Origin: Bog-473 sp963834405 | GTDB lineage: Bacteria; Actinomycetota; Acidimicrobiia; Acidimicrobiales; RAAP-2 | Direction: 5' to 3' | NCBI GenBank assembly: GCA_963834405.1 | Contig: CAWIBX010000005.1 | Coordinates: 1,798,001 to 1,862,000, forward strand | DNA length: 64,000 nucleotides | Shown: in pieces, positions 16,890-23,408 of the stretch | Numbering within the stretch: the first letter of the stretch is position 1 | Layout: the number at the start of each line of letters is the position of its first letter | Program-made: the position numbers and the translations under genes | Notes under the pieces: generated by a model | Databases searched by the model: none | Told to the model about the DNA's origin: nothing | The model's input: only the letters and a program-made list of their open reading frames with translations

Positions 16890-18110
16890 TTGTCCGACAT
16901 CATGGAAGGTGTCCGCATCCTTGAAGTCGCCGAGCACACGTTCGTGCCTGCCGCCTCCGCGATCCTGGCGGACTGGGGTGCCGACGTCGTCAAGATCGAG
17001 CACCCCGAGCGCGGTGACGCCATGCGGGGCTTGGCCTCGAGCGGCGTCATGCCCATGCTGGGTTCCGTGCACGTCCTGCTCGAGCACTCCAATCGGGGCA
17101 AGCGCAGCATCGGGATCGACATCCAAACCGAGACCGGCATCGAGCTCATTTACAAGCTCGCCGAGACCAGCGACGTGTTCCTGACCAACAAGCTCCCGGC
17201 GGTGAGGGAACGGCTGCGGATCCAGCCCGAGGACATCCGCGCGCACAATCCCAACATCATCTACGTCGCGGGCACCGGCTCGGGGGAGCACGGTCCGGAT
17301 GCGAACCGCGGGGGTTACGACTTCTTGAGCTTCTGGTGCCGCGGCACCAGCGCGATGGGGACGACCACCACCGATGCCGAATTCCTCGCTGTACAACCCG
17401 CGCCCGGCTACGGCGATTCCATCGGTGGCATGACGATCGCGGGAGGGATCCTCGGGGCGCTCTTCCACCGGGAGCGGACGGGCGAGGCCATGACGGTCGA
17501 CGTCTCGCTCCTGGGTGTCGGCATGTGGGCCATGAGCCCCGCGATCGCCCTTTCCCTGCAGCTGGACCGTGCGTGGCGACCGGGCCCCGGTGGTGCGACG
17601 GCACCGTTCAATCCGCTCGTCGGCACCTATCGGACCCAGGACGGGCGGTTCCTGGCCTTCTCGTGCCTCCAGGGCTTCCACTACTGGCCCGCTGCGTGCA
17701 GGGTCGTCGGTCGCGAGGACCTCATCGAGGACCCGCGGTTCGCGACTCCTGAGCTGTTGGCCGAGAACGCCGGCGTGGCTCGCGCCATCCTGGCCGAGAT
17801 CTTCTTGGCTTCCACGTTGAGCGAGTGGCGCACACGCCTCGAGGACTTCGAGGGTCAGTGGTCCTTCGCCCAGGACACCCTCGAAGTCGTCGAGGACCCT
17901 CAGACGCTGGCGAACGGCTACATCGGCGAGACGGCGACCGCCGACGGCACTCCCTACCGCCTCGTCACGACCCCGGTGCAGTTCGGCGGTTCGCCGGCGC
18001 CACCGAAGCGTGGTCCCGAATTCAACGAGCACTGCGACGAGATCCTGGCGGGTCTCGGTTACGACCAGGACAAGATCATGGAGCTCAAGCTCGACGGAGT
18101 GGTTGCCTAA
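16890..18110 (+). CDS. CaiB/BaiF CoA-transferase
   Basis: A 406-residue class III CoA-transferase: MEGVRILEVAEHTFVPAASA, ADVVKIEHPERGD, SNRGKRSIGIDI, and the catalytic Asp in GYGDSIGGMTIAGG. The start chosen is TTG 16890, because TGGAGG lies seven bases before it (16877-16882); ATG 16902 is an alternative. It is closely related in sequence and layout to the next CoA-transferase, for example in the shared T-E-F/V-P N-terminus and GGYD.ISFW segment. Together they suggest a recent duplication or a heteromeric enzyme. Confidence 0.88.
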   Translation: MSDIMEGVRILEVAEHTFVPAASAILADWGADVVKIEHPERGDAMRGLASSGVMPMLGSVHVLLEHSNRGKRSIGIDIQTETGIELIYKLAETSDVFLTNKLPAVRERLRIQPEDIRAHNPNIIYVAGTGSGEHGPDANRGGYDFLSFWCRGTSAMGTTTTDAEFLAVQPAPGYGDSIGGMTIAGGILGALFHRERTGEAMTVDVSLLGVGMWAMSPAIALSLQLDRAWRPGPGGATAPFNPLVGTYRTQDGRFLAFSCLQGFHYWPAACRVVGREDLIEDPRFATPELLAENAGVARAILAEIFLASTLSEWRTRLEDFEGQWSFAQDTLEVVEDPQTLANGYIGETATADGTPYRLVTTPVQFGGSPAPPKRGPEFNEHCDEILAGLGYDQDKIMELKLDGVVA

Positions 18111-18265
18111 CCTCTTCACCGGATCAGCCTGAAGGGTCGCGTTCGCAAGGCAGGCCTTCCTCCAGCAGGCTGAGAACCCGGCGGTTTATCAGGTACACCG
18201 CTTTTGCGGTTCCAGGGTCGCACGCCACAAGATGCAGCGAGCCAGCCACGGAAAGGAGTCTGCTC

Positions 18266-19498
18266 GTGGACAGAGTGCTTGAAGGGGTCAAGGTGCTCGA
18301 GGTCTCGGCATGGGCCTTCGTCCCCTCCGCCGGAGCCGTGTTGGCTGACTGGGGAGCGGACGTCATAAAGGTCGAGCCGCCGACGGGTGATCCGATTCGT
18401 GGCCTCGTCAATGCCGGCATTGGCGGCTCAGGACCTTCGTTTCCCTGGGAGGCGTGGAACCGGGGAAAGCGAAGCATCGCACTCGATCTGAAGCATCCCC
18501 GGGCCCGGGAGATCCTCTTGAAGGCAGCCGAGACGGCCGATGTGTTCCTGACGAGCTACCTCCCCCCGACCAGGCGTCAACTGCGCCTGGATATCGATGA
18601 CATTCGTGCCGTCAACCCCTCCATCGTCTACGCCTGCGGGACCGGCCAGGGTTCTAAGGGGGAGGAGGCCGAAAAGGGCGGGTACGACTCCATCAGCTTT
18701 TGGGCTCGAGGGGGCGTGGGCGCGACGGTCACCCCACCGGGTGCGCAACGACCGATCGGACAACCCGCGGGTGCGTTCGGCGACTCGCTGAGCGGCATGG
18801 CACTCGCCGGCGGGGTGGCGGCCGCCCTGTACCGCCGGGCCCGTACCGGCGAGGGATCGGTTGTGGACGTGGCGCTGCTGGGGACGGCGATGTGGTGCCT
18901 GCAGATGCCCATCCTCGGTGCCGCCGTCATGATGGCCCAGCGGCCGGCGGACGACGGTGAACGGCCGAGTTCCCGGAGTGCCAACCCACAGATCTTCAAT
19001 CCTCTGGTGAACAACTATCGGACCTCCGATGGCCGGTGGCTCTCGCTCTGCATGCTGCAGCGGGACCGCTATTGGGACGACGTCCTCGTGGCCATCGGAC
19101 GGGAGGACCTGCGGGTCGATCCGCGGTTCAGCACGCCGGAGGCTTTAGGAGATCACAACGACGAAGCCATCTCCGAGCTGGAGGCCACGTTCGCGGCGAT
19201 GTCCCTCGACCAAGCGCGCGCCGCTCTCGGCTCGCAGTCCGGCCAATGGGATGTGATGCAGAACGTGCTGGAACTCCCCACGGATCCGCAAGCCGTCGCG
19301 AACGGCTTCGTCCAGCAGGTCGAGTACGACGATTCCGTCGTCTTGCCGCTTGTTTCATCTCCTGCCCAGTTCGATCGCACTCCCAACCCGCTGGGTCCGG
19401 CCCCTGAATTCGGGGCGGACACGGATGACGTGTTGGCGGAACTAGGCCTCGACCCCGACGAGGTGATGCAGGCGAAGATCGACGGAGCCGTCCAGTGA
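18266..19498 (+). CDS. CaiB/BaiF CoA-transferase
   Basis: A 410-residue class III CoA-transferase beginning at GTG 18266, with AAAGGAG seven bases upstream. Motifs: LEGVKVLEVSAWAFVPSAGA, ADVIKVEPPTGD, WNRGKRSIALDLK, catalytic Asp in GAFGDSLSGMALAGG. The protein ends in VMQAKIDGAVQ, close to the MELKLDGVVA end of the preceding gene. It follows that gene by 155 bases, which hold no further ORF. It is the last chromosomal-type gene before the tRNA-Lys fragment at 19.66 kb. Confidence 0.88.
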   Translation: MDRVLEGVKVLEVSAWAFVPSAGAVLADWGADVIKVEPPTGDPIRGLVNAGIGGSGPSFPWEAWNRGKRSIALDLKHPRAREILLKAAETADVFLTSYLPPTRRQLRLDIDDIRAVNPSIVYACGTGQGSKGEEAEKGGYDSISFWARGGVGATVTPPGAQRPIGQPAGAFGDSLSGMALAGGVAAALYRRARTGEGSVVDVALLGTAMWCLQMPILGAAVMMAQRPADDGERPSSRSANPQIFNPLVNNYRTSDGRWLSLCMLQRDRYWDDVLVAIGREDLRVDPRFSTPEALGDHNDEAISELEATFAAMSLDQARAALGSQSGQWDVMQNVLELPTDPQAVANGFVQQVEYDDSVVLPLVSSPAQFDRTPNPLGPAPEFGADTDDVLAELGLDPDEVMQAKIDGAVQ

Positions 19499-19657
19499 CC
19501 AGCGTGCCGCCCGCCGACGACGCAACGTCTGCGACCACACCTCACAGACCGAGCGCCGGAAATCCTTCGCCTATCGCTTGGGCATGGACTACCTCCTGGT
19601 AGCTCGCGACAAAACTCTTGCAACGCTGGCTCGGCCTAAGGGGTCAAGCCCAAACAG

Positions 19658-19704
19658 TGCGCCCCTCGGGATTTGAACCCGAAACCTGCGGATTAAGAGT
19701 CCGA
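19658..19704 (-). other. 3'-half fragment of tRNA-Lys(CTT): attachment-site remnant
   Basis: On the minus strand this reads as the anticodon arm (CGGACTCTTAATCCG), variable region, a perfect T-arm (TCGGG-TTCAAAT-CCCGA), the 3' acceptor strand GGGGCGC and discriminator A. The 5' part is missing: the sequence upstream on that strand has no D-arm and no GCGCCCC partner. Such fragments from anticodon to 3' end are the classic core site of tyrosine-integrase elements. Given the orientation, an inserted element would lie to the right and the intact tRNA at its far end. No CCA is encoded. Confidence 0.75.
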
Positions 19705-19803
19705 GGCCGGGGAGTCCATGGCGTCCTCCAAGGCCCGTTGACCTGCGGTTCTGTCTTGAACCCGTCCATTGAATTAGGTGTATCACACCCCCGTATCGCT
19801 GAG

Positions 19804-19838
19804 ATAGTGGGGCGAATAATGGGGGACGGATAGTGGGG
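19804..19838 (+). repeat. Three short direct repeats, ATARTGGGG
   Basis: ATAGTGGGG at 19804, ATAATGGGG at 19816 and ATAGTGGGG at 19830 recur at 12- and 14-base intervals between the tRNA fragment and the AbiE-like operon. They may be binding sites for a recombination or regulatory protein at the element end (arm-type sites are often such short repeats). No protein can be assigned. Confidence 0.4.
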
Positions 19839-19873
19839 AAGCGGCGGCTGGTCCGGGGTTCCCCGGTGTTCTC

Positions 19874-19900
19874 CATTCGGGTATACTCGAATACCGAATG
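19874..19900. promoter_or_regulatory. Inverted repeat over the start of the AbiEi-like gene (candidate autoregulatory operator)
   Basis: CATTCGG(G)TAT at 19874-19884 is mirrored by ATACCGAATG at 19891-19900, with one extra G in the left arm. The right arm contains the ATG of the AbiEi-like antitoxin gene. AbiEi antitoxins are known to repress their own operon by binding inverted repeats at the promoter, which matches this placement. Confidence 0.6.
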
Positions 19901-20947
19901 GGACGGACCCGAACCCGCGAAATCGATCTTTTCGCCGAGGCCGTCGACGCCGCGGTGGCGGCGCTCGACGCTGCCGGGATCAGGGCCCTGGTTCGCCCAC
20001 CGCACCCGGACGGGGCAGGGGGCTCCTCACAAGGCGACGCCGTGCTCGACGTCACGGTCGACGACCGCGCCTTCGCGCTCTTGGTCCACGCGGTGTCGTA
20101 CTGCACCGGCCAGACGGCCGCCCGACTGGTCAACCGTTCGGCACCGCCGCGGGACGAGTTCCCGCTGCTCGTGGCGGATCGGATCACCGCCGAGGCCCGC
20201 ACCATCCTTATCGACGCCGGGTGGTCCTGGCTCGATCGCCGCGGCCAACTGCACCTGCGCGCGCCCGGCGTGCGCGTCGACCTGGCCGTGCCGACGGCTG
20301 AGCGTGTGACGGCCACGACCGCCGGTCCGGCCGTCACCGGGCGATCCGGCATCACCATCGCCTACTGGCTGAGCGCCCATCCGGGTCAGAGCCTGTCGCC
20401 CAACCGCGACGCGGCCGACTTGCGTCTCGCCCCGTCGACGATCTCCACCACGGTGCGACGCCTGGCCGAGGCGGGTCTGGTCGACGAGACGGGCGCCGGC
20501 GTCGCTCCGGAATTGTTTTGGGAGCTGGCGGCGGTGTGGCGCAGCGAGCGCACCTGGCTGCTCCGCCGCCCCGACCGGGAAGGGCGTGTGCCCACTGACC
20601 CTTCGGCACCCTCGTGGCGGGTGACCGGTACGGCTGCCGCTGCCGCCTATGGCGCTCCCGTCGCTGCTGCCGGGGAGGGTCCACTCGAACTCTACGTGAC
20701 CGGTCCCGTCGAGCTGTCTATCGCCACGCGCCGCTATGGGGCGGCGACGCCCGGCGCCGGAGCGGCCGTCATTGCGGTTCCACCCACGTTCTTGGTCACC
20801 GAGCACCAAGAGGACGACGTCCTTCCTATGGTCCAGAAATGGCCGGCAGCGCCGCTGCTGGCGGTCGCCCTCGATCTCGCCCAGGACGAGAGCCGCGGAC
20901 GCGAGATCCTCAGTCAATGGAGCGCCGGGAATGGCAGCTGGCTCTGA
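19898..20947 (+). CDS. AbiEi-like antitoxin/transcriptional repressor (type IV toxin-antitoxin)
   Basis: A 349-residue protein. The N-terminal part resembles the nuclease-like region of long AbiEi-family proteins (LLVADRITAEARTILIDAGW, then a RGQLHLRAPGVRVDLAVP strand pair). It is followed by a winged helix around residues 165-200 (DAADLRLAPSTISTTVRRLA). Its partner is the overlapping nucleotidyltransferase gene. In AbiE systems the Ei protein represses the operon and counteracts the Eii toxin without a tight complex. Family assignment rests on pair context and layout, so it is moderate. Confidence 0.65.
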   Translation: MGRTRTREIDLFAEAVDAAVAALDAAGIRALVRPPHPDGAGGSSQGDAVLDVTVDDRAFALLVHAVSYCTGQTAARLVNRSAPPRDEFPLLVADRITAEARTILIDAGWSWLDRRGQLHLRAPGVRVDLAVPTAERVTATTAGPAVTGRSGITIAYWLSAHPGQSLSPNRDAADLRLAPSTISTTVRRLAEAGLVDETGAGVAPELFWELAAVWRSERTWLLRRPDREGRVPTDPSAPSWRVTGTAAAAAYGAPVAAAGEGPLELYVTGPVELSIATRRYGAATPGAGAAVIAVPPTFLVTEHQEDDVLPMVQKWPAAPLLAVALDLAQDESRGREILSQWSAGNGSWL

Positions 20948-21692
20948 CGTCGTGCTGCAGGGCCCGGCGACGGTGGGCCTGATTCGGGCCGTCGCCGGCC
21001 TCGGTCAGACGGGGCTCGACCACTACGTCATTGTCGGTGGCGTTGCCGTGGCGGCGCGTCTCGGACACGCGCACCGTGGGACGACCGACGTCGACATGGT
21101 GGTCGACGAGGTGGCCCATCCCGATGCCATCGAGGTCCTCCTCGCCCAGGCCAACGCCCAGCCCGATCCCACCGGAGCGCACCGCGTGCAGCTTGGAGGG
21201 ACCAAGGTGGAGACCATCGGGGTCGGGCCGGTGGACGACAACTCGTTCGACGGCATGACCGAGTTGCAGACGCTCTTCGTCGGCGCCCACGCCTGGGCAC
21301 TCACCACGGCCACCTTGCTCACGTTGGTGGCAGGGGCAGACCCGACTATCCGGGCCACCGCGCCCTTCGCGACGCCGGCGGCCCTCTTTGCGATGAAGCT
21401 GCACGCCATCCAGGACCGCCGACCGACCAGTCGGCCGGAGAAGCGCGGCAGCGACGCGCTCGACCTCTATCGCCTCCTGCTCGAGCTCGACGCCGACGGC
21501 TCGCTCCGCGTCGCGCTTGCCGCTGCACCCGCTCCGCTCCGCCGCGCCACACGCGCCGCCGCGCAGAAGGTCTTGATCGACGGGGCCGTCCGGACCCGCG
21601 GCTTCATGTCGGCCGTCGGCGACCAGACCGGGCCAGTGACGGCGGACGAGCTGCGCTACCTGGCTCAGCCAGTGGTCAACGCCCTCAGCTGA
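20931..21692 (+). CDS. AbiEii-type nucleotidyltransferase toxin
   Basis: A 253-residue protein with the minimal nucleotidyltransferase signature VIVGGVAVAARLGHAHRGTT followed by DVDMVVDE (GG...R.T.D.D) and a later FAMKLHAIQDR segment with the family's Lys. ATG 20931 overlaps the end of the AbiEi-like gene by 17 bases. AbiEii toxins use NTPs to modify a cellular target, bacteriostatic in known cases, and give phage abortive infection. It probably stabilises the conjugative element and adds a second layer of defence to the BREX operon downstream. Confidence 0.75.
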   Translation: MAAGSDVVLQGPATVGLIRAVAGLGQTGLDHYVIVGGVAVAARLGHAHRGTTDVDMVVDEVAHPDAIEVLLAQANAQPDPTGAHRVQLGGTKVETIGVGPVDDNSFDGMTELQTLFVGAHAWALTTATLLTLVAGADPTIRATAPFATPAALFAMKLHAIQDRRPTSRPEKRGSDALDLYRLLLELDADGSLRVALAAAPAPLRRATRAAAQKVLIDGAVRTRGFMSAVGDQTGPVTADELRYLAQPVVNALS

Positions 21693-21770
21693 CCAGCCTG
21701 TTGCCGGGGGAGACGTCCTGCGCATCGTTCCGGGAGATCGCGATGTTGCCGGGCACGCTACAAATGGCAT

Positions 21771-22748
21771 GTGCACCGGCTGCTACAGCGGACGCGCTGG
21801 CGGTACTGGGTCATCCGGGCCTGGGCCGTTGGTTGGGTCCTCGTGCTCGTCCGCCGTGGTCCGCGCGCTTTCTGGAAGCGACTGAACCATGCGCCTTACC
21901 GGAGCGCGTTGTGCTTCGGGTTCTCCACCGTCGCTCAGGGCTACCGCCCAGAGCCCGACGTCGCGGTCGTCCTCACTCCGCCGGGGCCCGTTGAGCCCGA
22001 TCCCTCCATCATCAGCCCGCGCCAGGTGCGCGCCTTCGTGCGAGCGATCGCGCCGGGTGCACCCCCCGAGCCTCGTCTCGATGCTCTGGTCGCGCTCGAA
22101 GAGGAGCACGGCCCCCACGGCCTGAGCGGGGATCCTCTTCACGACGCCTGCGGGGCAAGCACGTGCGGGCCGTTTCTCAGTATCGGCCCCACTGGCCGGC
22201 TCTCCCTTCGGACACGCTCCATCCACCGACCTCCCTTCGAGGACGCCCACCTCTTCGAAGTGGGCCCCTTTTCGGGCTCGGAGCCCCTCTTCATGGACGA
22301 GGATCCCTTCTACGACACCGACGCGCTGTTCGACGTGGTCGATGTGCTCTTGCCCCTCTACCTGGCCGCCATCGCCATCTCCAGCGGCGCCTACGACCGA
22401 CTCTTGCGCCTGCGGGGAGGGAACAAGCGCCGCCGTTACAGCTGGCGGCTCGAGATCGAGGAGCGCATTGCCTTTCCGACCCCCCGGGGTGGCCCGAGCC
22501 CGGTCGGGTTTCCCGGGCGGATCCCGGCCCGCATCCCTCCTGCCAGCCCTCGCCCCGCGCCGTCGACGACCTGGGTCTGGGGACGTGACCTGGCGCGCAA
22601 GAGCTGTCGGCCAGAACGTCTCGTCGAGTCGGTCCTGATCGAACTGCTGGGCCTTTGGGGCTACGAGAACGACCTGGTTGTCGTGGCCGAGGTATTGGCC
22701 GCTCTCCAGAAGCGGCGCACGGCAACGCTTATCGAACAGTCTCGCTGA
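21771..22748 (+). CDS. Hypothetical protein, 325 residues
   Basis: I do not recognise this gene. It begins at GTG 21771 and has a basic N-terminus with a hydrophobic stretch (WVIRAWAVGWVLVLV) that may be a membrane anchor. A proline-rich middle and an acidic patch (DEDPFYDTDALFDVVDVLLP) follow, with a further possible hydrophobic helix and a basic LRLRGGNKRRR segment. Codon use is coding-like, and a longer open frame on the other strand looks like a shadow. It lies between the AbiE pair and the mobilisation genes of the element. Confidence 0.5.
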   Translation: MHRLLQRTRWRYWVIRAWAVGWVLVLVRRGPRAFWKRLNHAPYRSALCFGFSTVAQGYRPEPDVAVVLTPPGPVEPDPSIISPRQVRAFVRAIAPGAPPEPRLDALVALEEEHGPHGLSGDPLHDACGASTCGPFLSIGPTGRLSLRTRSIHRPPFEDAHLFEVGPFSGSEPLFMDEDPFYDTDALFDVVDVLLPLYLAAIAISSGAYDRLLRLRGGNKRRRYSWRLEIEERIAFPTPRGGPSPVGFPGRIPARIPPASPRPAPSTTWVWGRDLARKSCRPERLVESVLIELLGLWGYENDLVVVAEVLAALQKRRTATLIEQSR

Positions 22749-23016
22749 CCGCCCTCTGGGCGACGTGCGTCCTCTCGGACGGCATCCCCAGCGCGCGACT
22801 CTGACGATCCTCTGACACTCCGGAGTTCGTGCGACAAACCCTTGGCCGTACCTCACACACTTGCACTGGCAGTGCCCGCCGCCCTCGTGCCGCCGGACTC
22901 CTCTCGGCGGGATGACGCTCGGTGAGCCGACCGAAGAGGGGGCTTCCAGGCCGGCCGCTTCCCGGCCGACCACCACCATTGTGCTGAGCGGTTGAGTCTC
23001 CGGGCCGTCAAGGCAC

Positions 23017-23036
23017 GGTGCCGACACGTCGGCACC
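23017..23036. repeat. Perfect 9-2-9 inverted repeat (candidate oriT or operator element)
   Basis: GGTGCCGAC-AC-GTCGGCACC can form a strong hairpin. It lies about 130 bases upstream of the excisionase-like HTH gene and 370 bases upstream of the relaxase. MobF relaxases recognise a hairpin beside the nic site, so it may be that hairpin; an operator is the alternative. Confidence 0.5.
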
Positions 23037-23102
23037 TCGGCTGCGCCGGCCTGTGACTGCCCTGGTCCTCACGGGACAAGATTTTTTCCGAAAATCCCAG
23101 GT

Positions 23103-23150
23103 GTGGACATTTCTGTGGATGTTCGCGTCGACGTTGGCGTGGATGTCCAG
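23103..23150 (+). repeat. Four 12-base direct repeats (iteron-like)
   Basis: GTGGACAT at 23103, GTGGATGT at 23115, GTCGACGT at 23127 and GTGGATGT at 23139 are phased exactly every 12 bases. Translated in one frame they would give a VDVx repeat, but no start codon or plausible protein surrounds them. They end 18 bases before the HTH gene's ATG, so they may be the binding array for that small protein or for a relaxosome factor. Confidence 0.5.
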
Positions 23151-23167
23151 GGCGCACGCTGCGGTCT

Positions 23168-23404
23168 ATGCACACCACATACCGCACACTGCCAACACCC
23201 AAAGAGCGTCTCGTCTACACGGTCGCCGAGGCCGGCGAGCTGCTCGGGATCTCCCGGGCCTTCGCTTACGAGCTGGTGGCCCGGGGCGAGCTCCCGGTCA
23301 TCTGCTTGGGGCGTCGTCGCCTCGTCCCTAAGGTGGCCCTCTTGGCCCTGGTCGGCCAGGGCTCAGACGCCGAGGACCAGACCGCCGGCCCTGAGGAGGA
23401 CTGA
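23168..23404 (+). CDS. Excisionase-like HTH_17 DNA-binding protein
   Basis: A 78-residue protein with a MerR/excisionase-type helix-turn-helix: VYTVAEAGELLGISRAFAYE, then LVARGELPVICLGRRRLVPK. Such proteins act as Xis-like accessory factors, or as small auxiliary DNA-binding proteins next to relaxase genes in actinobacterial plasmids and ICEs. It sits 4 bases before the relaxase start and directly after the iteron-like array, its likely target. Confidence 0.8.
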   Translation: MHTTYRTLPTPKERLVYTVAEAGELLGISRAFAYELVARGELPVICLGRRRLVPKVALLALVGQGSDAEDQTAGPEED

Positions 23405-23408
23405 GGCG

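Larger units (their letters stand above)
22749..23167. other. Intergenic region upstream of mobilisation genes: candidate origin/oriT
   Basis: This 419-base stretch has no convincing gene. It holds a perfect 9-2-9 palindrome (23017-23036), an AT-rich TTTTC-C-GAAAA dyad (23084-23094) and four 12-base-spaced repeats (23103-23150), ending just before the HTH gene. Palindrome, AT-rich dyad and iterons next to a relaxase gene is the arrangement expected for an origin of transfer or replication. Confidence 0.45.

Noticed and set aside
19650..19750. Intact tRNA-Lys gene
   Set aside because: The D-arm and the 5' acceptor strand pairing with GGGGCGC are absent on the upstream side; only the 3' half is present.
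21783..23072. 429-residue minus-strand open frame opposite the hypothetical gene and origin region
   Set aside because: Its low-complexity Arg/Gly/Asp-rich composition is typical of a GC shadow. It also runs through the palindrome and repeats without any motif.
22992..23408. Upstream extension of the relaxase frame, including a VDVx-repeat peptide
   Set aside because: The relaxase family starts at the VLSIGKM segment. The extension overlaps the HTH gene in another frame, and the VDVx repeat is better explained as 12-base DNA iterons.
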